The notes under the pieces are model-generated. The model was not told the DNA's origin and did not search any database. It was given only the letters and a program-made list of their open reading frames with translations. The translations under genes and the position numbers were made by a program. This document shows, one piece after another, positions 1 through 13,300 of a stretch of DNA of 64,000 bases. The DNA is from Opisthorchis felineus (taxonomy: Eukaryota > Platyhelminthes > Trematoda > Opisthorchiida > Opisthorchiidae). The first letter of the stretch is position 1. Each line of letters opens with the position of its first letter. The stretch is from assembly GCA_004794785.1 (NCBI GenBank), contig SJOL01001977.1, positions 46,653 to 110,652 of the forward strand, written 5' to 3'.

Positions 1-1086
1 TGGTCACTTCCAATAAAACAGGCAATCCATTCAATTATTGTTTGGGACATCTTGTGCGCAAAGCTAGCCGAAAATCACTTATCCTTAATTTACTTACTTC
101 CATTGCGTCAAGTTTTTTTGTTTCGTCACGCACACATACACTCTGCATTACATAACTTATACCTGGCGTAATATGCCTGATAGAACTAAAGGTGTGAAGT
201 CTATAAACTATATCTTACGGCGAAACCTACGCACTTTAATCCGGAACAACAATGTCGTGGCGTTTATCAGATGCTACACCATTGATATACTTCATTTATG
301 CAATCAACTTTCTTTGTTCAAACACTTGTCATCTTTTTTTGGTTAGCCCACATCAGAACGTGCTACCACTGTCTCACCATGACAAACTGGATGGACCTAA
401 ATTTCCACGTTTTAACGGACGAGCGATTTTAAACTCTAAGGGCTTGCCTTCCGTATGATGAAATGTTCCCATTCATCGTTGGAACTACGGTGTTAAGTTT
501 TTTAACAGTTTCGTAACATTACGACTTGGCAAGCAGGCATTATCGATACGCGTGTAGTTTACGCCCAGACCTCCATCTGGCCAAAGGGACTGCGTATCAG
601 TTAATCAACACAATTTAAAATCGGTGTTGCTTACTGGACATATCTACGAAATCTGTGATACTAAAAATCTACCTCCTAAGCAAATACTTTCTGCGGTTTA
701 GTATACTTTCTTGGAAAATAGGGAAATCCGCAATCAAGGCTGAGTAGTGCTCACAAATGGTGCCTCAATTAGTGGAGGGTAAGGACGGCGTAATGATTAC
801 TCTCTGATTTTATGCACACCAACTTTGAATCTTATCAACTACAGCCATACAACGGCGGAATATCCGCTTGAAGATGTTGGGATGCCAGCTGATGTAGTTG
901 ATGATTATGAAGCTGAAGTTACTCGCTGGATGTGGCCACTAGATCTGGCTGAGTATATGATGTCTTGGTTATAAGCTTATTTCCATTAGTGGCGCACGTG
1001 TTTTTTAAAAAAAAAGAAGTATCACTTCCGTTAATGGCACCTCAATGCGCACGTTTCAATAAGCATGTCTTATTTTTTGATTCCAG
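1..1086. other. TTLL6/13: Intronic sequence upstream of the first visible TTLL exon
   Basis: No exon of the TTLL N-terminal lobe was recognised. A + frame at about 860-975 (EDVGMPADVVDDYEAEVTRW) is open but lacks good splice sites and TTLL similarity. A stretch of nine A residues occurs at about 1008. Confidence 0.5.
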
Positions 1087-1374
1087 CCTTTTTTAATTGA
1101 TGGATATAAGTTCGACATGCGGCTGTATGTCTTGCTTACTTCGTGTGATCCCTTGCGGATGTACATGTTCAAGGACGGTCTCGTGCGTTTCACCACAATT
1201 CAGTACGTCGAGCCAAACCAACGTAACATGCACAATATGTACATGCATTTAACAAACTACGCTGTACAGAAACATAGTGATGGCTACATTCGCGATGATG
1301 AGGAAGGTGGGACAAAGCGACGTGTCACGACACTCAACCGGTGGTTCACCCAAAACGGCTATAACCTTGAAAAA
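1087..1374 (+). CDS. TTLL6/13: TTLL exon: central catalytic core
   Basis: Phase 0 to 0, 96 codons, bounded by ttccag and gtaagc. It encodes [10 protein letters not shown], the [10 protein letters not shown] strand, and [15 protein letters not shown], which is the TTLL block before the ordered loop. It ends at NGYNLEK. This is the first exon visible; the preceding intron covers at least positions 1-1086. Confidence 0.93.
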
Positions 1375-4300
1375 GTAAGCTAGATCAAACTGAAATGTTG
1401 CTTGACTGAAGGTAAGCGCTATTTATGCTGGTCAAGTCCGGAGTATGTAGATGCAGGAATCAGGAGTCTATTTCGATCCTGATGCTTAGTTTTTGAGGGT
1501 TACCGGTTCCCATCCGTACAGCAGTGTGAGTGGCAAGTTAAACACTGGGATTCTAGGCTTTACTACTTTCTTCCTTTATACATCTTACTGAGGTTTTCTA
1601 CGCAAAGCGGTCGTTGTAGTAGTTGTATTAGTTCTGATTGTAGTGCGACAGATGAGGTCAATGCACGAATCTGCAAGGCTGGGGTCGCGTTTGCTAATTT
1701 GAGACACCTATGACGTCAAAGCGGTATATCCCTGAATTTCAAAGGACGTGTGTATCAGGCTACAGTGCGGGCTGTTTTGTTGTATGGCTGTGAGACTTGG
1801 TCTGTTTGAGCAGCGGAACTGAGACGTCTTCGTGTGTTCGACAATCGTTGTCTCAGAACCATAGCTCGTGTGGGCTGGTGTGGGAGGATCCGTAACGAGT
1901 CAACTAGAAAGCGAGTTTTCGGTTGTGCAACGGGTACTTTCACTGAGGAATATGTCCAGCACCAGAAACTGCGTTTGTTATGCCATGTATTGCGCATACC
2001 GAACCATCGTTTGCCGAAGAGAGTGCTGTTTTCCATGCCTATTTCAGGGTGGCAGAAGCAGAGAGGTGGCCATCCCTTCACCTGGCAGAGGGATATGAAA
2101 GATATTACGATATGTTATGGTGCTGTCGATGCTACTCGCCTTCCAGGATGGGGACCGCATGATCCCCACTGTGCCTGGTTGGAGACGCTGTAGGATATGG
2201 CTGCTGATCGATGTCAATGGCGTTCGTGTTGTCAGTTTCTATCCAGATTGCCTGAATGAGAGTCTGGACGTGTAGGCACCTCAGAATGCTTGTAGTAAGG
2301 TAGCACTAAGTCCCCCCTCTGTCCATCTTCATTCTTTCCTTCACAATAAGGCTTTCAAATACGTCATGGTTGTACGGCAGCGAAACGTCAGTGTTGAACA
2401 CTGATGTCATGCTGTCAATGATGGTGATGATCCTTCACAACAAGTGCACAACATTTTCACTACGGAAGCAGACAGTCTCACGGGACATCATGAGGATAAT
2501 CGAATCAGGGTCACTCAAACTCAGACTCCCATTGGTAGTGTGAGGCGTTTTAGGAGGCTTTAGTGAATATTTCGCTCTGTAAGTAACGCTAATCAATGTT
2601 AAAAAGCCGAGACGCACGGTGTAACTGTTTCATCCTTATTGGGAATCATCATCAGTGCGCATCTGACAAAACGTCGAGGATTTTCGAGTCTGCGACCTTC
2701 TGGCTAGTAGTTTGAAGCCTTAACATTTCAGCCGCGAGTAGCTGATCACCAGTGCTATTAGCTCGCACTCAGACAGGATATAACACCACTCATCCCATAC
2801 TCACGGAATGCACTTCATGTGTGGCTCCTCGAGTGACGACTTCTTCACTCATCGAGCGGTCCGTTCCCAATATGCACACGTATTTGGGCACTCGAGTATC
2901 AGCATAAAGCACTGGCTGGCAAAAATATCCGACACCATTTTCAGCCGAAGCAGTCATTGTTAACATAAAAGGATGGATGCAATGGTCCCGAAATAATCCC
3001 AAGATTCAGTTTCCAGCCGGTGATAAATCCACTTTCATTGCCGACTTAGAGGTGCCTCATTGGCAATTTCAGTCTGTAAGACATGTTGTACATCGTAACT
3101 CTCGTTCTATGTTTCCTATCAGAAAAACATACAGTGAGACTTTATAGCTACGGTTTTGGCAATAGATATTCCGAATTTTGTTAGCTTATGGTGGAGTGGA
3201 GATGATGCCCTTGAAAAATATGAGGGCTTCAACAGCATATTGATTAGTACCGTATGTACGTAGTAATGAGAACTCGAAATTCCACACGGGTGGTTCGTCA
3301 TGCTAAGATAGGTTTACAAGTACGCTAAGCATGCGAATTACACTACGACTGTTTTTTTGCCTTCTACGAACTTTGGCCTGACTAACAAATCCACTTTATG
3401 CATCTCACTGCAGGCCAGACAGCCACACATTCAATGGAAAATATGAATTTAGCTGTTAACTATTGATGGCCATTCGTGTTGGTTAATAATTCGTGCTTAC
3501 TTCCATTCAGTTGTATAACTCCCAAAAGACCCAAAAGATCGAAGCCATTAAACAAGGCCTAGGCTGAAAGAGTTACATAAGGCCGAGTCATCCCAGTTGT
3601 TAATGCCAGGCGGATGAAGCCAAATTCAAATAAGGGTTGAAATAAGAAAGTATAAATTAAATTCATCGGGATTACCAACTAAGATGCCGGATGATCCAGT
3701 AAACAAAACCTAATGGAAATTTGTGAAGCCAACCAATAAATATGAAGTTAGTCTTAAAAACTCACAACTTTCAATGGTTTCCCTTTCACTGACCCTGGCT
3801 TTGTACTTTGATGTCCCTTTCCAGTATCATTCTTACTTTGTTATTTGTCATGCGAGGGTCTTTTCAAGCAAGCCAGTTAGTGAAAATGCACGTGTCACAT
3901 GGAAGGGAGCACACCATAGGTAGATGACGGAAGTATTCTGTTAGTTAGAGGCACACATTAACAAAACTAGTTTAATGGGGATTGGTTAATGGTGAGCGTC
4001 AGCCCGACGGTTTTTGTTCCCACAGATTTGGAATGATGTTGACGATGTCGTGATTAAGACAGTGCTGTCAGGATATGCCGTGCTCCGACATAACTACCGC
4101 ACCTGTTTTCCAAACCACTCTCAAATGTCAGCTTGCTTTGAAATTCTGGGATTCGACATCATGTTTAACCACAAACTGAAGCCATTCGTGCTTGAGGTAA
4201 GTGCCGTTTTGGAGAAAATCATGCATGAATCATGTCGTTGGTCCTTGATTTATGGCTGTAAGGTTATGTACTCAAACTATGGGGTTCTTTATTGCCATAA

Positions 4301-7300
4301 CCCAGATGTCTTACTTCTGTTATATTCAGTTTTGGGTCGGGTTTAACTAATGGCAGCAGGTCCAGTAATCTGTACTAATTGAGCGCGTCACCAGATAACA
4401 GTGCTTAGGTCATAGGTTACCAATGAGTACAAGTTTTGGTTCGAGGACAGTTTATTCTGCGTTTCTGAGGATACCGTTGTCGTTATCGGACAATGACATA
4501 TTGAGAGTAGCCTTCAGGATCAATTTTCTTCCCCTGCTGAATTTTGTAGCTTCAGGTTGATACGAAACAAGTGGACAAAGTTGTCGCCCTTCTATGTATC
4601 GTCAGAGTCATACGGATCGGCGACAGCCTCAAGCTTATGCAGGGAGTAGGACACGTCGTCGTCTTCTTTGCAAGAGATACTGTTTTAAGTAGGGCTTGTA
4701 TCCACGAAGCGCCGTAGTGTCAGTGACCTCAGGTAGCGAGTTCATCACATGTGGGAATTGCCTAACCATCTGTTGCTTATAGGGCATTCGGTCTGAGGTG
4801 TGTAGCGCTCATTTCATAGCTGTAAACACGGACTGGTTGTACGGTGGTGCAGCGGGACGCTGATGTTCGATTCTAGTTTCACAGACCTTGGTGATTAGAA
4901 CTTTTCTGTTTCTCTGGCTGTCCCAGCGAAAATGGTTGAAATGGTGGGTACTAGACCTTAACCATCTGCCTGACCAACAAGCCAAGTAGGAATGCAGCCG
5001 AAACTAAAAGGTATCGGGGCCTACAGACACATTCAACCAAGGCAGTGTCTCAAAACGGACTATGAAATGCCAGTGACATTTCGATTCTGTTACATTTAAC
5101 TGGGTTCAGGTTACAGCAAGTTTTCGGGTTAGGTTCTTTCTTACTAGATGATTAACTTTGGAAGGGAGTTATCTTTGGCAACTAATCCAACATCTGTTTT
5201 TTGCTGTAATTTTTCATCCGGTTTGAATATTTTTTGTTCTTACATGTTTTGGAGGTAATTAAGATTGTCCGTACCCGTTCCATGTAAGTGGACTCCCCGG
5301 AATGAAAACCCTGTTTGCATGGATTACAACAACAGTGTTGCAACAGCATCTTGAAAGTAGCATTCGAAAGCAAAAAAGACTACTAACTGATAAAACTGAA
5401 ATATACAGCACTGTTGAACACGGCTACCTTGTTGTATGTCATCCATGTCCCTTTGTATAAGGCCCAGGTAGAGAACACAGCAAGGAGAGAAAGTACGATG
5501 GTCCAATGTCAGCCGAACACGAATACTTTGATGTTGCTGCATATGAACACTGGATATGAGAATACATTCACTACATTAGCCTAGTGGATGAGCACAACGA
5601 ATGCCATGTCGATTTTCACAGACAGCACACACTTATCCTCAGATATTATCTGTCGTAAGATGCTGTGGATTTAGGCCATTTGAATGCGCGTTGTCACTCA
5701 GGTAATTCTTCCCTCATTTACCATCCATCCTGAAGAGGGGCTAGATAACTAGGGAACCGCGCTTACAAATCAAACCGAATAGTATTTCAGAAGTAGTCCA
5801 GGAAGGCTCCTTCACGAAAATCTTAACCATCTAATCGGACTCAGCACCAGCAAGCGCATGGTAAACGGTGTACGTGCTACCCAACGAATCACCTACTCTA
5901 CCCATCTGCGTACAATAAATAAGCTCCGATGTATACAAATGACTTTTTAGATGAGTAGGTTATCGGTTTTTCTACCAGCCATTTGAGGTACTCCTTAACC
6001 CTTTATGCGTTGTAATTTAGGTTAACCATTCACCAAGCTTCAGTACTGACAGCAAACTGGACAAGGAAATCAAGGAGACCATGTTGTGGGATACGTTGCG
6101 ACTCGTCCATTTCGGCATGGTAACTAAAAAGAAGTGTGTGGAGGACGAACGAAAGAGGATACGAAGCAGGTTGTTGCAGAAAATGCAAAAGAAGGAAATA
6201 AAGTAAGCAGTTTGCTTACAACATGAGCGATTTCAAAGTTTTCACCTACATGTCCATCGTACATCCCCAAAATAGGTAGTGATCTGAATCAATACAGTAC
6301 ATTGATTGGTTTTTTTTAACCGTGGGCCGTATTGAATTGATAGATACAGTTTTGTGGATGTAAGGCTGCTCTAGTTTGATGCAGAACGCTTAAGATTCAG
6401 ACAGAAATGGCCAACACAAAGTTAGAAAACAAGGAAGAATGGAGCGAATACAGTATCTGACATATGTACAGCGGTGACACTGGAATATAGCATTTCAGTG
6501 GTTTTCCTACCAGGCTATTCTGTGAAGATTTTGCCTTTTTATTGTGCTTTGTACATGCGTCAAAGAGTACATGAGTGAACTGCCAAATGAGGTTTGGAAT
6601 CAATGATTGTCTTTATCATGCGACGCATCTTCAAAGAAAACTTTGGAAGAGCGAACGACTTTACCCGGTCCCGATGGAGCTTATCCTTGACAGCATCACT
6701 GTATATGGGTGGTTAGCACAAAAGTCCGACTTTCCAATGAACCTTGGTTCAACCACTGAATGCCCACAGACACTTATTAAATCATGGTTGGGTTCTGCGT
6801 TGCCGAGTGTGCTGCTGAGTGCGGGCCTCTGGTGGTGAAGTAAGATCCGTGGGAACGTGAGTAGCGATCAGTTGGTTTGATCGCAATGGCATAACAATGA
6901 GCACGTGCAGCAACCACTTAAGTGTTCAAGTGTCAGCATCTTTCGTCTCCTCACCTAAGTTTTGGATAATACCCCACTGTCTTAATCATAGTATCGATCA
7001 CTGTTGCCAGGGTCGTCAGTTAACGCATCGTTTTTTTGTGTGGTGGAGAATCTATTCCAGAAGAAACGATGAGCTGCAGATCTTGCCTTCCATAGGATAA
7101 TAGCACTTTGTCGGATACTTAATGGTTAGAGGCTGGAACAAACAATCCAGAGGTCTACTGAACTCGTGCATACAATTGCCTGAACCGTGTCGCATTTTGT
7201 GGCCTAGTTGCTTCATCAGGTTGAAAAGGCATTTCGGGGCTCACGTAGTCTTTTCAAGGCATGAGAATTATATGCTTACTTACTGAACACTTCTAACATT

Positions 7301-10300
7301 AAAGAGTTCTATACGCATCTGTCTGAAATGAATTCTAAATGCGACAACAATGACTATCTGGAAGAACTTCAGGTCAACCTGGTTTGATTGATTTATTCGA
7401 AGCCTGTTTACGATGTCTTATAGCTTGCATACCGTTATAATTGTCGGTAACCTTTGTTAGCCTAAGGTTTAAAAATGTGCCGGAATCCGACCGAAAATCA
7501 GCCAAGCACCTAGAATAACTGTTTGGGATCCATACATGCTTATTAGTTAAACAGTCCAATCAACTCGTTAATTTCTCCGTTACGCAGTCAACAATGGCTC
7601 AAGTTAGTGTGTATGGTACCATATTACTTCTCTAGTCAATCAATCCGCTTCATACTGCTGCATTGGGAAGCAACCCTACAGTTACTAAACATACAATTAT
7701 GCTTGTTCCGTAGCTTTGGTTGTATCAAACGATGAAGTTTAGTTGGGTGAGTAGTTCACACTTAAAATACTGACGCTTTGTCAGAATGTCACCTGCTTAT
7801 TATCTCAGGCCATAGCGCAGGACGTCTGCTACTTCTACGGCCAACCATTCTGTACATATTTGAATCTTGGCGCACGGTCAACAGACCCTTAATTACTTAA
7901 GGGCTACAATACCTGGACGCTTAAATTCAGTTTCTTGGGAGTCTTTGGTTCGTACATCTCGTCATTAACCCACGTAGCCACCGCAAAGCGAACTTTGTTT
8001 GTTAAGCTGTTCGGCGCCATTGTTTTTGCACCCCAGCTATGTTGAATCGCTAACACAAACAGGAGGAATGCACTGTTTACTTGTTTGCGAAGCACCTCCG
8101 GTAAGACAACAGCTAACGACTTAGTACTAATTTTAATTTCAGTAATTACAGGGCGTCTGCTCACATCATGGCAACGGGCATTAAACTACAGGGCCATCAA
8201 TACAATGAAGCGCAGTCTAATATAGGCATTTCATTCGAGGGAAGCACAATACAGTGAGCCGGGCTGAAGAAAGCGAACTGCTTAATCACTGTTACGCCAG
8301 ATTACTGCGCAACCAGACTGTCTTAAACCAGGAAACAACTGAAAGCCTAACTAGAACTTTGGTTTGAATAACTCCCATGTCAGCACCCCTTATTTAAATT
8401 CGAAATAAACTGCAGATATTCTTAATTCAGAGTTACTGTCTAGCGCTAATGAGACTGGTTACGTTATGATATTTATCAGGAAATTTATGAGTGCTCATTT
8501 TATAACACGGTATCAGAGTGATTCATGTGCCTTAAGTCAGAACATCATCACAGACAAAAACACTAGTTCTGAAGATGGATCCCTCACTGCTGCTGAGCTA
8601 GGGGAAACTACACTGTTGCAAACCAAAAGGCGTCACGAAGCTTCTACATGTCTGCACTGCTGGTGGCATCATCTTCAGCCCTCTATGACAAGTTGTTAGA
8701 AGCAATAAACGGGCATTTCCTGGGTTGTATGTAACAATCGCCTGTTGCCTCGAAGGTTAAACATCTTTGATCTGGTCGATCGGCGCAAAATATTTGTTGT
8801 TAGTCAGAGACAAATCCCGCATTTTCGATAAATAGTAAGCCGTAGATGTCGGAAAACAGTTGAACCTGAGGTAAGTATGCGATCTTGAAGTATCGCCAGA
8901 CTGACGTTTTCTTACGTAAATTATACATCTGAACGGCTCTCATTGAGCAATGTATTTTCGTCACTAGATAAGTGTCATAGATTTTACTGTCCTTTCATAT
9001 TGTTCGCTCCTGAATTTTTATTAGTGCTCTGGCTGACAGTGTATTCTACGATCTCGTAAGTTGGTTGGCACCGTCAGCTACATCGTCAACACACCATCAA
9101 CACTGAAAGAATATTGTATAATTTACTTTACAGTAGTACTGCTCGGAACGAATGATGTACAAATATCAACGTAGACCTAGAAACAGACGTTTCTCAGAAC
9201 AATGCATGAGGGTGAATCATTCTATTCTTTGGATCCTAGACTTTAATTGTTATTTTTTGGCTAGATTCTGATGTGGCTGAAACATATTCCGATAGTCAGT
9301 TGCGAAGCATTCATGTCGACACTTAGAAGCCACATGATTGCATCTTATGTTGGCACGTACGCTTACAGAAAACGAACTTGATTCGTTAGACGGAAAATGA
9401 GCAAATTTCTTGAAATTTCGGAATAAATACATTGTGGGTTACGTGCTGAGTGTTTCTGGGCTAACTTCAGTCCTTCCGTTATTACTAGGAGACAGCTGTG
9501 TCAACAATTAACAAAGTAAAAGCTCACACCACTCGCTGCGGCGAACAAATCTGGGTTTGTGCGCTGTAGGTGATTATTCTGTTCTGTTAAAAATAGGTTT
9601 AATGCAAATGTTCACCTGTTGCTCTCCCTCACTAGTCCACCCAACAGAAAAGCCAGGATTTCATTCATTTTCATCGCATTTCGTAAATTATTGAACTGGT
9701 GAGCTGCATTTTGATTGCATCATGAGAGGGCTGAACTTGTACGGGAGCAAGGCGGATTCCATCAAAAAAACACTTGATGATTAACTGCAAGCTCACGTGA
9801 GTGGATAGCATTATACCATACTTATTCTGATACGCTTTAATGACTTATAAATGAGTAAAATAAATCAAGGTTGCTATCCGAAAAATCTATCTTCAAAACT
9901 TATGCGCCAATCAATTCTCGGTGAGAAACGTAACATGCTTCGTCACTACATTGAACAGGAGAATTAAACAGGCTTCAAATACATCGCGCGCAAATGCTGA
10001 AAGTGTGCAGCAGAGTTCTTAGATGTCAATGTGGTGAATATTCAGTAATCGAAGGTATTCTTCATGGTTCATACACGCAAGTTGGTGCTCAGATATGCCA
10101 GAAGTATGGTTGGATTTGAGGAATACACTTAGCCGATGGGTTTGGCGAAATCGGAGGGTTTGTCACTCTCATGAATCTGATGGATTATGAGTGAAAATAC
10201 TTCGATAGTAAATGTTGTCCCATATAAACCCTCGGGCAGCTTTTACGCTACACACGCACTGGGAGACACTGGTGAAATTTTAATCCAACTATCTCTTGAA

Positions 10301-13300
10301 TCTTCCGATTACAGAGCTTAAGTCGGTAATATCTGTACGTTTGTGGTAGCTCAGGTCGTTCAGTTAGCCGTCAAATCGCGCGCTGAACTTGACGATTTAG
10401 TTTGATTAGAATTCAAAAGCTGCACAGAACTAATGGACCAACATGAACTCGGTAGTGGAATGCCTGGAAGTTTTCTTCATTATAACAGGTCGTATAATAA
10501 TACGTAAAGTAAAAATTAACGTGGTTCGTTCGATCTGTTCAACCGTAATGTTCAAACAGTATTAGGGATTCATTCCAATAACTTTTTGTTGAACGGTCTT
10601 CTAATGGTAATTCCGAGCAGACTTCTTTTTAGACAAACGGTGCCTTTTTGGCAAATATTGATTGACACCCTATGTTTCTTTTGTTTGGGTCAGAGATGCG
10701 AACGAGAAGAAAGTGGCAGAATCCGTTACAAGTGCGGAACGCTATGAGCATGCCCACGTTGGGAACTTTCGCCTAATCTTCCCCTGTGCGAATATGGAAA
10801 GATACGAACCGTTTCTCACTCCACACGCACCTTTTTACCAAGAAACAATGACATACAAAGTTCGAAGTGAATGTGCACGGTAAGTATTAGAACTGTCACG
10901 CCGAGGACAAACAGACCGGCTGAAGCGCAACTGTAAGTGGGGTTTAACCCGAGTATGAAAGTTATACGTGCGATTTGTAGCTTTTCTGCTCCGTACTCCG
11001 GTATGCGCTGCGAACTGGAAAGTATGTATGGAGGATTACCGGAGCTGGTCTTCATCTTCAAATAGAGGCCCTTCCTGGGCCTTTATGTGAACTTTTGGTA
11101 GATTGGGCAAATGCCGAACTGTTGCAGTAAAACCCCTTATAAAATGAGCAAGATTATTGCCTGACTTGGTGTGCGGTCCACAGGACGTATGAAGCCAAGG
11201 GAAATAGGTTTCATCCGCATAGGCACACAGCAAGCACTAATTATTTTCTATGAAAACCGTCTGCTTTTTGGTATTCAAAACTTACCATTAAACAAACTGC
11301 ACTAAAAACTGAGTACATGCAAACCTCACATTGTATTGCATTGTTTTTATACTAAGCGGAATTAAGTGGCTCCTCGCGTTGATTTCCCAGGTGCTGACCT
11401 ATAGGGAGTGCCTTCCGAATGAATGGACCGCATCGGAACGGTAAAGAAAGGTCTCAAAAAGAGAATTTTTTGGGTTTGAGTTGTCAGTTGATGACGCACC
11501 CCAACGAAACCCTGGGATAGTGTGGGAGATAAGTGCTAACGAATGGTGTAGTTAAAGACAACATTCACCGCAATCCCGATTTTACGTTTCTGCCGATTCT
11601 GCCAACCCAAATCCACCATAATTCCTCTTTTCAAACCAGTACAAGTTCCACCTATGAAAAAGAACTGTCACACCGTAAGGGCTGGGTAACTACTCAACAA
11701 TAATTACTTACCCTACTTACACCAGTTCAGTTCCTACTATTTGTTCCTCACCTGTGGAGAAACACTGTCCTATCAGGCGTCTACGATCTGTTTGTCGGCC
11801 GCTTCAAAACCGGGTGTGAAGAAAGATGTTACAAACTTTCAAGCAGAATTTCCACTTAAACTATGGGAACATCTTCAGAAAATGTCACCTTTCCAAATGC
11901 AAACGTAGTAAAAAATAATAATGAACGCGATAGAGAATATCTACATTATCTGGATAAAAGGCGGACAACAAATTAGGGTGGGTGGTATGAGGACAGTCAC
12001 TCTAAGTTTCAGAATCAAACCACTTTTTATTGGTTCGGCAAAATGCCTGCAAAATGAGAGATTGACAGTTTAGAAAGTTCAGAATTATGAATAAGAGATT
12101 TTGAGGTTATAGCACATAGTACACGTTATAGCACATTTTGGCACGATACTCATGCAGCCACGTAGTTCTTCTCGCCACCATTGAGTCTACACTACCGGCT
12201 TCCGGCCATTGTGTTCAAAATAATGAAATGTTTGTGCTACCACGACTATTTTTTTAATTGTTTGCTCTAAGTTGAAGGTACTTGGGCATTTGGAAAGGTG
12301 CACATGAAACGGTTGTGTAGTTTCGTCCAAAAGCTACGCGTTACATGCTAACATAATATCTCACCGTGCTTTTGTGAAGGAGTGCGTCTTCAAAACATGC
12401 TCTCCACTATGAGTTCTTTTTGCGTTCATCGTCAAAAACACCACTTTAATCGTTTAACGGTTCCACAACAAAGTTAAAGAGGACTGGAGATAAAATAGGA
12501 AGCAACATGCTATAAGATGTCGCCCATATATATGGACAAACAACTGACCAAACCCGGCTGTCATCGATCATTAAACATGCTCTTGGCTCTAATTTAAACA
12601 TTATCATTTCGATGTCACTAAAATTCACTATGGTGTTATCGGGTACTCGTTTTAGCCAAGCTTTCACCGGCTTTGCTACGTATAGTTGGCACTGCTTGCT
12701 TGTGATATTTTCTGGATTGTTTATGAATGGTGAGACTGTACAGTTTCGTAATAACTCATCTATTGTTCGTAGATTAAGAAAGTATATATTTAAAATGACG
12801 CCGGTTGACGCCGTATGGAGTCTAGCATTTGACGAAGTTTACGGAAATTTTTTCATTGGAACTTCCACTGACTGTAGTACAGGCGTAAGCCATGAGTATA
12901 TGCGTCTGATTAAGCCCAGTAGAGGACTAAACTGGAGAGCTTTTTCCAAAAAAAACGCACACGATTAAAGCTTTGTACAAACCGGCCAAATACGGTGATC
13001 CACCCGAAGAGAAACGACCGCGAAGGAAAAGGCGTTTTGGCCGCTCTCGGGTGACAAACTCTTTTCTCGATCTGAAGTCTCACTAATGGGGAGGCCGAAC
13101 CTTACCGTAGAGTGACGGTCTGCGCATCTTCCTGACTGAGTAAGCAATAATGAAGGTTGTTTATTCGGCATTGGCACTCTCTCATAACAGGTTGGTCAAT
13201 GGGTGCAAGCCAGACTAACACGGTCTCCAGGCCCTCCAGATTGTGGATTAGAACCTCTCTGACGACACGTTCCCTAAAATTCATACAAACCGGAGACGAC

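Larger units (their letters stand above)
2431..10693. other. TTLL introns without recognised genes
   Basis: Apart from the exons at 4026-4196 and 6021-6202, nothing supportable was seen. The open frames (up to about 90 codons) show no family similarity. A weak resemblance to the LINE 3' tail (ggttgtacggtggtgcagcg) occurs at about 4830-4860. Confidence 0.5.

Noticed and set aside
860..975. Upstream TTLL exon
   Set aside because: The open frame EDVGMPADVVDDYEAEVTRW does not resemble the sequence that precedes FLIDGYKF in TTLL proteins and has no proper donor site.
1834..2193. 119-codon plus-strand frame as a host gene
   Set aside because: It matches the C-terminal region of the LINE family also seen at 39.6-40.2 and 61.4-61.8 kb.
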